A DNA stretch of 64,000 nt from Albifimbria verrucaria (lineage: Eukaryota; Ascomycota; Sordariomycetes; Hypocreales; Stachybotryaceae), in the NCBI GenBank assembly GCA_020081605.1, contig JAHREC010000011.1:4030001-4094000 (forward strand). Direction: 5' to 3'. A program made the position numbers and the translations under genes. The notes beneath the pieces are model-generated. The model made no database searches and was not told where the DNA came from. It saw only the letters and a program-made list of their open reading frames with translations. Positions 10,996 through 22,995 of this stretch are shown here, in pieces; positions within the stretch are counted from its first letter, which is position 1; each line of letters opens with the position of its first letter.

Positions 10996-13401
10996 ATGGT
11001 CCGTCTCCGAGATGGCATGTGGCTTCCTGCCGAGAACCTTCGCACGGAATACGCTGAAGACGTCTACGAGATCACCCCACAGGAAGACAAGCAAGGCCTG
11101 AGCTTGCTGTGTCCTACCAAGCACATTCGTTCTCGAGGCGACACTCTTAACCAGCCTACAGTGACACTGGTAAGACCGGTCTGATGCATGCTCTGTAAAG
11201 GGACAAGAAGCTCAACAATTACGCTTACAGGATATCAAAGCCGAGTTTGATGGCGTCATTTCTCTGGAGGCAACCCACTGGGCAGGCGAGCGGATCAGAG
11301 GCCCTCATTTTGAACTGTTCCCCGACGGCAAGCCCACGACCCAGGCCAACATCAGCAAGAGTGATAAGGGAACAACGCTGTCATCTGGCTCTCTATCCGC
11401 TACCATCCACCCAGACCCTCACAACTTCGAGATCAAGCTACACAGCACCGATGGCAGCAAACATCTCACTACTCTCGGCAACCGCAGCGTGGGTTTCGCC
11501 TACAGCCCAAACCCCAGCCACCCAATGCAACTGGGTGACATGAGAGACTTCAAGCACTACATGTTCTACTCCACCAATTTGTCTGTTGGTGAGTCGGTGC
11601 ACGGCCTCGGAGAACGCTTCGGAGCTTGGAACAAGGTAGGCCAAGCAGTCACTCTCTGGAACGCCGACGGCGGCACTTCCAGTGACCAGGCCTACAAGAA
11701 CGTTTCCTTCTGGATGAGCAACAGAGGGTACGGTGTTTTCATCGATAACTCGGGCAAGGTCGAGCTTGAGATCGGCAGCGAGCGGTCTTGCCGAGTGCAG
11801 ACTACGGTCGAGGGACAAAGACTCAAGTGGTACATCATCTACGGACCCAGCCCCAAAGAGGTTCTCAAGAAGTATTCTATCCTCACGGGCAAGCCCGGCA
11901 AGGTTCCTGGCTGGAGTTTTGGTCTCTGGCTGACCACAAGCTTCACTACCAACTATGACGAGTCTACTGTCAACTCTTTCCTGGAGGGAATGAAGGCCCG
12001 CGGCTCTCCGGTCGATGTTTTCCACTACGACTGTTTCTGGATGAAAGCCTTCACCTGGACCGACTTTGTCTTCGACTCTGAACGATTCCCCGATCCAAAG
12101 GCCCAGATTGCCCGACTCAAGGAGAGCGGCCTGTGCAAGAAGGTGTGCGTTTGGATCAACCCATACATCGCCCAGCATGGTGCTGCCTTCAAGCACTGCG
12201 CCGAGAACGGCTACCTTCTGAAGCGCCGCAACGGTGATATTTGGCAGTGGGACTTGTGGCAGGCAGGTATGGGTCTCCTTGACATTACCAACCCCAAGGC
12301 TGTCGAATGGTACGTCGGGTGCTTGAACGGACTGTTTGACAAGGAGTCGACGCTCTCAAGACCGATTTTGGCGAACGAATTCCGACTCTCGATGTTCAAT
12401 GGCATGACACTACTATCGACGCCCACAAGATGCACAACTACTACGCATTCGCGTACAACAAGATCGTCTACGAGGCGCTGCAGAAGCGATACGGCAAGGA
12501 CGAAGCTGTCCTGTTTGCCCGCGCTGCGTGCGCAGGATCTCAAAGGCTGCCGCTGCAGTGGGGTGGCGATTGCGAGTCGACTCCTGAAGCGCTCGCAGAA
12601 TCAGTTCGTGGCGGTCTATCTATGGGTCTGAGCGGCTTCTCATACTGGAGCTGCGATATCGGTGGTTTTGAGGGTTACCCTCCGCCATGGATCTACAAGC
12701 GTTGGGTGGCCATGGGTCTTTTGTGCAGCCACAGTCGTCTGCACGGCAGCAACTCGTACCGTGTGCCCTGGCTCATCGATGATGATGACAAGGCTGAAGA
12801 GAGCTGCTCCAAGACGCTTGCCAAGTGGACTTCGCTCAAGACACGTCTGATGCCATACATTTATGCGCAAGCCATTGAGTCCATGGAAGGTGGTATTCCC
12901 ATGTCTCTTCGTTCCGTTGCGCTCGAGTTCCCTGATGACCCTACATCCTGGTACCTCGACCGCCAGTTCATGGTCGGCTCTCAGCTGCTCGCGGCCCCTT
13001 GCTTCGAAGAGTCTGGCGAAGTTGAGTTTTACCTACCCAAGGGCAAGTGGACGTCATACTTTACCAATGAAGTCAGGACTGGCCCAGGCTGGTTCAGGGA
13101 GAAGCACGGTTTCGGCACTCTGCCCCTCTATGTTCGTGAGGGCACGATTCTTGTCCTCGGCAACAGGAAGGAGGTCGGAGCTGTATACGACTACGTCAAG
13201 GACGTTGAGGTCGCCCTGTACGAGGCTGGACCGGGCACAAAGACAGCCATTGTGGACTACGATGGAAACACAGTCGGAGAGCTTGAGGTAGGCTCGGATG
13301 GAAAGCTAAAAGAGCATGATTTCCTGAAGGGTGACGTCAAGCTAAGCGAAACTGGGCGTGATCTCGAAGGCGATGCCTCTGTATCAATTCAGCACCTGTA
13401 G
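10996..13401 (+). CDS. GH31 alpha-xylosidase (YicI type)
   Basis: This is a glycoside hydrolase of about 780 residues that would remove alpha-1,6-xylose from xyloglucan fragments such as isoprimeverose. ATG at 10996 gives MVRLRDGMWLPAENL. A 61-base intron (11171-11231) precedes DIKAEFDGV. The beta-sandwich domain is followed by the barrel with HYDCFWM, KTDFGERIPTLDVQW (the Asp of KTDFGERIP is the nucleophile position in E. coli YicI) and WGGDCESTPEALAES (acid/base region). There is no signal peptide, so it is probably intracellular or leaderless. The frame breaks once at GG (12343-12344): with one more G the text reads FDKGVDALKTDFGERIP. Its stop is 270 bases from the stop of the convergent NAG3-type gene. 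Confidence 0.92.
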
Positions 13402-13674
13402 ACTGCCTGAATTGATTATATCAGAGGGTTGCATACCAACAGGTTTGCATTATCTTAGTTTAAGAAACTATTATCATAGAATCACAGAATGTAGTACCCA
13501 CTATTCAGAATATCAGTTGTCCAGCCTGTTTATGTCCTTTCTTAACCAAAGTTCAATTCTTGCGAAGCTATCTGACTGTCCCAGCTTCCAACCGGGTGGA
13601 AGGAAACACTGTACTGTTTCTTTATGTAGCGTAGAATGCAATCTTTCAAGGTAAATCGAGTAGCTGCTTGCAGG

Positions 13675-16600
13675 TCAGCGCCGGCCACCCAACACGGGTT
13701 CATTGACGGCTTGACTAACGGATTCGGGAGAATTGGTTATCTCCTCGAAAGCCTGAACAACCTCAAATCCCATCGCCAGAAGTGGCTCATGGTTATCGTC
13801 AACAACCTATTTAGAAATTAGACATCTGTTTTACTATTTCGAGTCAAGAACAGCTTACCCAGCTGAGCACTGTTTTGGATGCTTTATGACTTTTATTTTG
13901 GCGAGTACCCATCAACGCCAATCCTTGAAGGACAAGTGTTGACAACGGGGCAGAAGGAACGATTGAGGCCAGGACGCCGCCTACGTCGCCGGTTTGAGAT
14001 GAGAGTGGTGGAATGAACGTTGAAATAGGGCTGTTTTGTCTGCAAATAATGACAGTACCAACAAGGTTGCCCGTTGAGTCCTTGGCGCGAACGATGCCGC
14101 AGGTTTTCGTCTCGGAAAGCGCATATCGATAGAGCTCGAGTACTTCTGGATTGGCATTAGAGCGCACATGGGAGAGAACGCTGTCGGCGTTATCCAGTCC
14201 ATGTATAAGGTCAAAGCTGATATTCGCCCTTTGGATGCTCTGGAGCAGGCCTTCTGGAACAGACCAGCCGGCAAGATCATTAATTGCCATGATTGTCAGT
14301 CGTTTCGGGAACTGTGTATCCCACCCACTGTTGCTGAACCAGTCTTTCACAGTGTTGGCTTCAACATCAAGCGGGATACCAAGGAACACTCCAGGAAAAG
14401 CCATGCCAATCTGGACCTTCTTGATACCTCGTTGCTGCGTAAGGCTCTTGAGAGCCCGTCGATGCAGCGATCTGCCAATGTTCATTGTGCGCTTTACCGG
14501 GTCTACAATCAGTGCACCAAGAATACCTATACCATGAACGAAATAAGTAGCCACGAAGCCGTACAGTGCCTGAGTGCTGCTGTTGCGCACCACAAAGTGA
14601 GTTTCGGTGATATTGGGGTTCGACAGGTGAAAGGTAGACGCCGATGTAGACCGGAGAAAATGCAGATCAGGGGCACTCGCTCGGTAGACGGCACGAAGCA
14701 GATCTTCCAAGCCAGCAGTATCTCGGTCTTTATCATAGTCCTCAACTAGCCAATGCTGTCTCGACTTGAGAACCTTTTTGCTCTTTCTAAGCGTTCCTGG
14801 CAGCGTTCCTCGTGGAACGAGCTCGCCCACCAATACCCTGGTCAAGGCATGCATAGCATTTTCAGTGAAATCAAATGTGCAGATATATGTACCAATCGAC
14901 TTGTCCATAGCAAAGTCATAAGGAGAGCTGACGGCGACAACAATAAGTTGCTTCTTTTGGCCACGGCTGCGCAGCATGGAACACATCATGTCCACATGCT
15001 TCGTGAAGCCTGCTTGGTATAGGTTCCGATTAGCATCAGCTGTGACGATGATGATACAGGAGGCTCTGTTGATCAAGTTCTCATGCACTGTGTATGAGTT
15101 AGCTCTATTATGTTCAATACAGCCACCAAGTTTGTTTCGCCAACAACATACCTGGGCGAAGGCCATTTGCGGTATAACTGGTATGAAGAAGCTTCTCGTT
15201 TCGTGAACGGGCCAACGACTTTCCAAACTCGCGGAACACGCCCTCTCCACTCATGATTGAGCCTCTGTCGCGGTCCTTATGTACCCACTTGTCATGATTC
15301 GTTGGTGTGCTCGCATGATTATTCTTAGACTCCAATATGTTCTTTGTTAAAGAAGACGCTGGCAAAGGCTTTACAAGCGGGGTGAGTAATAACAGTTCTT
15401 CGCCCGGGTGCATGGATGCAGACAACGGCAATAGCTTTTCTCTATCTCTTATGACAGTGATGGAGTCATCGTAGGCGCGTCGAGAAAGTGCAAGGTGAGA
15501 AGGATGTAGTTGTGAGAGGAGCGAAATTCCGGGAGGGTTAAGAGCTTTGGCCCATGATGTGCAGGTTGACTTGAGACGCAGAACTCTTTTAAGGGAGGTA
15601 AATATTCTCTCTTTTGTGATGATTCCATTGTCATAGCCCAGTCTAAGGCCTTTGATAGCTTCGAGTTGAACATCGTAGGCGCGGCAGAGCAAAACAAGAT
15701 CGCAGCCAGCCTCTACCGCCATGATGACGCCGTTCTGAACGCCAAGCTCATGGCTTAGAGCTTCCATCTTCAAACATTCTGAAATTGCAACGCCTTTGAA
15801 CCCAAGCTCGTTACGAAGTAGATCGTCGACGACCTGATCTGACAGACACGCATGGCTGACGTTCATGGATGGATTTGAAATACCACAACCACCGACAAAC
15901 ATTGCATCCAGCTTACCGGACGCGATTGCGTTCCGGAAAGGCACAAGGGCACTCAGACTCAGCTCTTCCAGGGTTTGGGTGATGATGGGCACATCGAGGT
16001 TGGAGCCAAGAAAGTCCAAATTCCCGTAGGATGGAAAGTGCTTTCCACACGAGGCCATGCCGGCATCTCGAATGCCATTGATGGCGGCCAGACCATACTG
16101 AGAGACTTCTTGGGGTCGTCTCCCGTGGCTCGCACACCGAGAGGCTGGTATCGAGCATTGTTGAGCACATCAAGAACAGGCCCGAGCATCAGGTTGACAC
16201 CGCAGGCCGAGATCTCAGTGGCAGTGGCCTTGGTGATCTCGTAGGCCAGGTCGGGTCGGCCGGTGGCCGCGACTCCCATGGCACTGGGAAATTGACAAAC
16301 GTAGTCTTCATCGAAGAGACTGTTGACGCCGCCATTTTCTTGATCGAGAGCAATCAGCAGTGGTTGAGGATGGCCTGCCTTTTGTGCAATGATCTGCAGC
16401 TCTTGGACAAGTCTTGCTGTTTGCTGGGCAGCTGTTTACTCGAGTCAGTCAGGGCGGCAAGCAAGCACGAGCTGACAATTGGAGACATGACGAATGGATA
16501 AGAATAGAGGATGCCGTGGAAAGGAGAAGCGACTACGGACATTTGAGATTCTTGGCCGTCAATATTATGGAGCCCAAGTGGTGATCTTCAATCAAGCTCT

Positions 16601-16922
16601 TGATCTGGGGGTGACCTCGGTTCCATCCCAGCCCATGATCAGGGTCTGGCCAATGGCCCTGCAAAAGCATAGCGGAAAGAGTCAGTTAAGGAAACGTAAG
16701 CGAGGCAGAAGCAGAAGCAGAAGCAGAAGCAGCTATTACGGCGGACGCTGCGCGGCAAGCCATGAAGACGACGTGTCGTCGAGGTTGGCAAGCAAACAAC
16801 AGCAGGCGAGGCGAGGTGTGTGTAGCAGCGCAACGCAGTGAAATGGAATGAAATGAAGCGAATACGCACCAGTCGAGGTTCTGCCATAGTGGGTCCAAGT
16901 CGCTGAAATCGGAATTGGCCAT
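13675..16922 (-). CDS. nag3: GH3 N-acetylglucosaminidase-like domain fused to GNAT domain (NAG3 type)
   Basis: This protein of about 930 residues has an N-terminal NagZ-like GH3 barrel and a C-terminal GNAT acetyltransferase region, possibly two GNAT folds. The first exon encodes MANSDFSDLDPLWQNLDW from 16922. A roughly 215-base intron precedes AIGQTLIMGWDGTEVTPQ. Later landmarks are ALDQENGGVNSL, GKHFPSYGN, ELGFKGVAISECLKM and AVEAGCDLVLLC. The GNAT part has VDPVKRTMNIGRSLHRRAL (CoA loop), and the last exon ends EPVLGGRR at TGA (13675-13677). There is no signal peptide, which suggests a cytosolic protein. Unusually, the NagZ nucleophile Asp position reads Glu (SEC) and the Asp-Ser-His loop appears as Gly-Ser-Asn. 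Frame breaks lie at G runs 16112-16115 and 16607-16611. The same fusion type occurs in the Trichoderma GlcNAc cluster. Confidence 0.88.
16705..16732. repeat. Short GCAGAA tandem repeat in intron 1 of the GH3-GNAT gene
   Basis: Four perfect GCAGAA units are followed by a partial one. The repeat lies inside the unusually long first intron (about 215 bases), so it does not alter the protein. Confidence 0.8.
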
Positions 16923-18055
16923 GTCGAAGGAAGGGGACCGGCAAGGACAAATTGTCACGTTATTGCATGCATAATAATAATAGCGTGTGAGCGTCTGCCT
17001 ATGTCGTTGGATATGAAGGTCGCTAAGCGGCGCGAAGGTTGGCGATCTGGAGAGGAGGGGCCCAGTCATTGTGGGCTGGGCTTCCATGTCACAAGGAACA
17101 GAACAGCGCTGTCTGTAATCCGTACCCGCCAGCAAAGCTCGGCTGCTCAGGTAAGCCAAGGCCTGGGTCTGGTCTGGCCCCAAGATTGGCCCCAAGGTAT
17201 GTCCCAATGGAAGGGGGCAGCAAGTAGGGGAGGTCAAGGTAAGGAGGGGACAAAAGAAAAGAAGCTATGCCCAGACAGTGGGTAATCGTCGGGGTGTCGT
17301 GGAGGAGGACAAGGACGATAAGCCAGCACCAGCACCAACCACCGCACCAAAGCACCAAAGCACCAGAAGTAACCGGCACCAGCGCCAACGATTGGCCCGA
17401 GCCCGGTTGGCTGGGCCGTCTTCTTTCGCACTCACTGATCACTCTTCCAAGGCGGGGCCGGAACGGGCGCTAACACTAAGTCAACGTTACATGGCCTGCC
17501 TGCCTACCTGCCTGCCCTCAACAGCATCAACCAAAACACAAAGGAGCGATGCGCTTACGGTCCGCGTGCTACAACGCAGTGGCAAGCATCCCACGTGTGG
17601 TAGGCGATGCACAAGGCAGGGAACTGGTCGATCCCACCGATGGACGCATACTTGTTTGTTTGTACTGTACAAGTGGATGGTCATGGTCACATCCACGAAT
17701 GCCATCCCTAGACTGTCTCATGTGCAACAACGCAACAAGCCGTAGAAGCCGCATATCGCCGGCCCATCCGTTGCCTTCCGGCCCCATGAGGCCCACATTG
17801 TCGCCCAAATCTTTCTGTTTTGTGAACGTGACGTCGATGAGCCGCCGGGACAGGTCGACGGGGCCTACGCTGGTCCGTCATCCCACGCCCTTTCTGCTAG
17901 CAATAATACCACCGGCGGACCTGCTGTGAGGCTCGAAGGCCATTCTCGTCCTACTATGGATCAGACACGCTGCTCTCACGGGACGGACAATCCCCAACTA
18001 CTCTCCTATCCTCTATTATCGCAAACCTGGTTCGGCTTCCCGCCTTGACCTAGCC
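16923..18055. promoter_or_regulatory. Divergent promoter region of nag3-type and dac1-type genes
   Basis: This 1.1 kb separates the two divergent start codons and presumably carries both promoters. It is rich in GGCC, CCAAC and AGCACCA-type direct repeats (around 17325-17385). I see no open frame with family features. Confidence 0.5.
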
Positions 18056-19489
18056 ATGCCCATCGCCCTGTCTCCACCCTTTGGGCCCCGGAGCAGCCAG
18101 GGCTTGACCAAGTTCACCAACTGCCGCCTCCTAAAGGGCAACTCCTCGTGTATGAGGATCTCTGGGTCAGTTCCAAATCTGGCAGAATCATCCATAGCCA
18201 GGCCTCATTCTACGATGAGCTGGTTCTCCCGGAGCAGACCGTCGACCTCGGCGGTCGCATCATCGCCCCCGGCATGATAGACTGCCAACTCAACGGCGCC
18301 TTCGGCTTCAACTTCTCCACATTGCTTGAGGACATGTCTCAATATGGCAAGAAGGTAAAGGAGCTCAGCCGTCTGCTGGTCAAGACCGGTGTTACATCAT
18401 ATCTTCCTACAGTCACTAGTCAACGCCCCGAGCTGTATCAAAGGTAAGAACAAACTAGTCATCGCCCAACATCTGTCGAAGCTAACATGTAGCTCTCATC
18501 AGGCGCTTCCTTCCTCGGTCCCTCCGGTCACAGACAGGTTGCCGAAGATGGAGCAGAGTCGCTTGGCGCTCACTGTGAAGGCCCCTTCCTGAACCCCACA
18601 AAGAATGGAGTCCATGATCGAGATGTCTTGCAAGAAGCCTACTCGTTTGCGGATATCGAAGAGTGCTATGGCTCCCACAATATCAACGTCGACTCCGACA
18701 ACGATGTGATGCCTATCAAGATGATCACGGCGGCGCCCGAGCGAGGCCACATGACAACACTCATCCCCGAAATCACCTCGAGGGGTATCATCTATTCCAT
18801 CGGCCATTCAGAGGCTACACATGAAGACGCTTCGGCGGCCGTCGCCCAAGGTGCCACCATGATTACACACTTATTCAACGCCATGAAGCCACTTCACCAT
18901 AGAAACCCAGGCATCTTTGGTGTGCTCGGCACGGCCGAAAGCCTGCCACGCCCATACTTTGGCATCATTGCTGATGGTGAACACCTTCACCCGACGACGG
19001 TCAAAATAGCCTTCAACGCCCATCCAGACGGCTTCATCTTAGTCACCGATGCCATGCACCTGGTCGGGCTGCCGGATGGTAGTTACCCGTGGACCAATGG
19101 GGAGCAAGTCTGCAACATTGTGAAGAAAGGCTCCAAGCTGCTCCTTGAAAATTCTGACACCATTGCCGGCAGGTGAGTAACCCTAGAGCCAATACGCGGT
19201 GGCGCCAGTTTCTAACCATTAGTCACGTCGCACAGCTCCATCACACTTCTCGAATGCGTCAATAACTTCCTGCAGTGGTCAGGCACTAGCATTGCCCGAG
19301 CGCTAAACGCTGTCACGGCAACCCCGCCGCCATGCTTGGGCTTCAGGGTATCAAGGGGACCCTCGATGCTGGCGCGGACGCCGACCTGGTCATCTTCTCG
19401 GAGGAGACCAGGGAGGGGCCAAGCAGCTTGTGCTTGATGAGGTCTGGAAGTTTGGGACAAGAGTTTCCCGTGCCGAGAAGAAGTCTTAA
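18056..19489 (+). CDS. dac1: N-acetylglucosamine-6-phosphate deacetylase
   Basis: This amidohydrolase converts GlcNAc-6-phosphate to glucosamine-6-phosphate plus acetate in the cytosol, the second step of GlcNAc use. The start is ATG at 18056 (MPIALSPPFGPRSSQGLTKF). Family landmarks are PGMIDCQLNGAFGFNF, the metal-binding Glu in AHCEGPF, YSIGHSEATHEDA, THLFNAM and the catalytic Asp in LVTDAM. The C-terminal part has LNAVTA...MLGLQGIKGTLDAGADADLVIF. Two introns lie at about 18445-18500 and 19174-19235. The stop TAA (19487-19489) is reached only after correcting the frame. Breaks lie at GGG (18136-18138), near the intron-1 acceptor (about 18500-18515, where the exact splice is uncertain), at AA (19320-19321) and at GGGG (19415-19418). 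It is divergent from the GH3-GNAT gene. Confidence 0.93.
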
Positions 19490-21270
19490 ACACAGTGGGA
19501 CACTGCCAAGAAAGGAGGTCGGTATCACTTATGAGGGAGAGCATGGATGCAGAGAGAACGTCTTGAGGCTGTCATGTCGTGTACACCGCAGATGCATTGT
19601 TCTAGACCAGGCCCGTCAACCAATCATGTAGACCCGAGTAGGCCAGGCGCATGCCCCAGTATGCAGAATTAAATAGAAAAGACAGCTCGTGCTATTAGCA
19701 TTTTACCCTGAACGGTTAGGTTGGATTGATTCGTCGCAATGCAGTTGGTCCTGGAAGACCTTTTGCCGCGATGTGGTAGGGGAGATGAGGTGAGCCCAAG
19801 CTCCTTGCTTCGAAATACAATTCGTATAGCAACAGGGCTGAATGAAGGGCTGAGTATGACATCGCGCCCAACGATTGACATGATTAATCAGGAACGTCTG
19901 AAGTCGAAATATCATGCTGATCTGATGCAGGGTTGCATCTTGACTTAGATGCATCCGCGCAGTCATCGGCGAGCCTTTTTCAGGTCGTCAGAGAAGAAAA
20001 AGATGCATCTCGGTATCGAGTCTCCGATCCAAGAGACAAGCCACATAAGCGACATGTTTCCGCCTTTTGTTCTAGGTGATTGTCTACGCCACGCTGCAAA
20101 ATCTGCGACAAGTGAGCGGCCTGATGCTGAGAAACCGGAGCATTTGAAGCTGGGGAACAAGCAGGGCACGGGAGGAGGGGCGGGCGACGTGAGCTCGCTT
20201 TGCTGATGGGCGTCGACTAGAGAGGTGGATTGAATTAGTCAAGATGACGCTGAGGATGGAGATATATGGCGTGGATCGCTCCCGCACAAGCTGAGGGCGT
20301 CGTCAACGTCAACGTCAACATCAACGTCAATCATGGTCGCAGATCTGCCAAGCGGCTACTGAGATTGATTGAGATTTGAGATTAATTAGCCCCTGTGAAA
20401 TCCTTAGCTCAAAGACACCGAGGTACCTTACCTTAGCAAGCTGGGGCAAGATAGTTACAGTGGGATGACAAAAGTTTCGCCTACCTCACGATTTCTATTC
20501 GGACAAAGGGCTTTACTTGTGAGAAGCTGTAAGAGGTATATATCAACCTTTTGATTTATTGCCATATTCTTAAAAAAATCATCTTTTTTCTAATCGTGTT
20601 TTATTAGATATTTTGGTGATTCTTTGTGGAGATATCTACGCTAGATATGCGTAATTTCTGCCCTCCCACTGTAGGTACAGTAGCACAGCGCCCCCAGGCT
20701 GAAGCACCAAGAGCACGTACCTACCTACCCTAACTGGATAGTACGACCACAGGGCCCTCGACGCTACTCCACTGTCAACCCACCCCGCACCAGAGTCTGG
20801 CCAATAGTGACGCCTCCAGCCAGCGATAGGAGCCAAGAAACCCCTACGGTTCAGGAGTCGGCTGCTAACCGAAGCGCCAGGGAAGTTAAGCTCCAGGCCC
20901 CCAATGGTGGCGGCTGCTGCTGGTGCTGCTCCTGGCCCGAGAGATGAGCACGGCCACGGCTATGGGAGTGGGAGGAAGCCTATCAGCAGCACCTTTCACC
21001 CCGTACTAATTACTCCACCTTTTCACAACCACCCTTCTCCACGCCAGACCGTTGCCGCGAACCATCTCCATCTCCTCAGCCTCTCTGCCGGCGCCTCGGA
21101 ATGCGCCGTTAGCGGAACACAACTTGACACCTGCGTCTACTCGCAGCGTTCCCTGCTCTACGGCTACCCTCAACCTCGACCTCAGCCCGCCCCTTACTTT
21201 CCTCCTCCCACCTACTCACTCCCACCACCACCCGTGCCTGGGGGTCGTTGCGGCCGGGCTGAACAATGCC
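19490..21270. promoter_or_regulatory. Upstream and probable leader region of the NDT80-type regulator gene
   Basis: This 1.8 kb lies between the deacetylase stop and the regulator start. It contains a GTCAAC tandem repeat (20302-20331), AT-rich DNA at about 20520-20640 and a C-rich stretch (about 21000-21260) that is probably the 5' leader. The overlapping open frames in the leader are Pro/His/Ser-rich and look non-coding. Confidence 0.5.
20302..20331. repeat. GTCAAC tandem repeat, about five units
   Basis: Three exact GTCAAC units, then ATCAAC and GTCAAT, run head to tail about 940 bases before the regulator start codon. It may be a simple repeat or an array of binding sites. Confidence 0.75.
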
Positions 21271-22995
21271 ATGGCCAGCTTCAACTCCATGCCGGCAATA
21301 TCGTCTGGCCCTGCGCCCGGCGATGCCATGGGGTTGAATCACGGCCACGGCCAGTCCATGGTCATGGACTCCTTTGACCAGGACCTCAACTTTGACGAGG
21401 CGCTCCTGTAAGTGAGCCCCTGCTGCTTTGCGCCGACATTCCGTACTGACAATCCTCTCCTACGTAGTGACGGCTCCTCGCTCCCGCCTCTCAACTTTAC
21501 TCCCAACTACGACTTCGACAACTTCCCTGCCACCTTTGAGGACCCCTTCTCGTATTCTACACGGCAGTTTGAGCAACCCCCACCCCAAGATGCTATCAAC
21601 GACGAGTCCTCCCCGCAGGAGCTTGACAATAAGCTGCTGGGCTTCTCCGACCCTATAATCAGCGCAAGCGTAGCGGATGAGACGGGCAACTTTGTCGACC
21701 TCAACATGAGCGCCGAGCTTTACGGCATGTTCTTCGTCGCCGAGGATGTCTTCGGTGGGGAGAATACCGGGCGGCCACTCGAGTTGACCTGCTATCGGCG
21801 CAATCTGTGGCAGTGTTCGGGGCAGATTACGCTCCCCGAGTTGTTTCGCATGTCGTCGATGAACAGGGTCGCCAAAGCATCGTTTCAGAGCTCTCGGCCT
21901 CCATCACCGCCATGGAATCCATAGAAGGCAAGCCGACGGAAATCATATCCATACCATGGAAGAGTGCGAATGCGCAGGCAGGCGAGGAGAGCAAAGCAGC
22001 TGGTTCTCCAGCAAACATAACTTTAGATCTTGCCTCGGCCCAAGAATTAGACGCCAACCTCGTCTCCATACCAGTGTCGTGGAAGAGGCTGCAGTTCAAA
22101 CATGCAACTGCGAACAACGGTCGGCGAAAGGGGCTTCAACAGCACTACGTCGTCCAGATCAGCCTCCTGGGAAAGACGAGCTCTGGCGAGATAATCAAGA
22201 TCGCCGAGGTTCAGTCCGGTCCTGTCATTGTACGAGGACGCAGTCCACGAAACTTTGACAGCAGAAAGGATGTCCCTCTAACAAGCGAGAAGAAGCTGGA
22301 GAGAAAGAATACATCAGGATCGGACAACGCGACCCTCAAAGCAGAACGGGACACCCTGCAGGCCAACGTGGCACAATACCAGCAATCTACACCAACCGTT
22401 CCAGTAAGTCAATCTTCACCAGATTATGCATTTCTCACTAATGCATATGATAGTCTAATGAGTGGACTACGCCTCAGCCATATCCTCAAGCTCAGCCTAG
22501 CTCAAGCCCTCATCCTGCGAAACGAGCCGCAGTTTCACCTAGCGTTTTCAAACCTCCCGTTCCAGCATGGTCCAAGGAGGCCATCATCGCCACGAAATCA
22601 TTGGGTGGCAACCAGGCTCAGAAAAATTCGGTGCCTCGGCAAGGCGCGTCACTGCCGATTAATTTGTCACTATCTGAGGACGAACGGAGCCCCAACCGTT
22701 CCAGTGCCGAGCTGCAAAGCCCCAGCTGGGGAAGTCCGTACCAATCAGCGGTCTAAATTCTGGAAACAGCCCTTCGGAAGAGGCCGACCCCTTTACGAAT
22801 ACTTTCCCTCAGTGTCGATGATTGGTATACCGTCCCACTCACCTGGTTTTGTTTTAGACAGAAGCTTACGATCTTCAGGATGCCCCCATCGATGCAGTTT
22901 ACAGGCCTCACGTGGTCCACCATACCATTGTTCCACCCGAGATCAAGGCCCAACAGATGCAGAGTAGGAGTAAACGGTACTTTGCCGCCGATTAG
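21271..22995 (+). CDS. ron1: NDT80/PhoG-family transcription factor (RON1/CSP2 type)
   Basis: This is a nuclear DNA-binding regulator of about 525 residues. The NDT80/PhoG immunoglobulin-like domain spans roughly 21680-22290, with VDLNMSAELYGMFFVAED, LELTCYRRNLWQCSG and, after a frame break, RVVSHVVDEQGR, VSWKRLQFKHAT and GKTSSGEIIKIAEVQSGP. The tail is Ser/Pro-rich and ends VVHHTIVPPEIKAQQMQ...RYFAAD at TAG (22993-22995). I chose ATG at 21271 (MASFNSMPAISSG), since upstream frames look like leader sequence. Introns are near 21411-21466, 22400-22450 and 22820-22860. Breaks lie at CCCC (21833-21836), near 22749-22755 and at one or more sites in 22780-22830. In Trichoderma, RON1, also cluster-encoded, activates GlcNAc catabolism, so the same role is inferred here. 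Confidence 0.88.

Noticed and set aside
11489..12631. GH31 and other split genes as true pseudogenes
   Set aside because: Each break is one base at a run, and flanking sequence keeps all catalytic motifs without other damage. Many essential genes show the same lesion, so technical error is simpler.
16686..17237. 183-codon minus-strand frame
   Set aside because: It covers the first exon, first intron and upstream region of the GH3-GNAT gene. The spliced gene explains the sequence.
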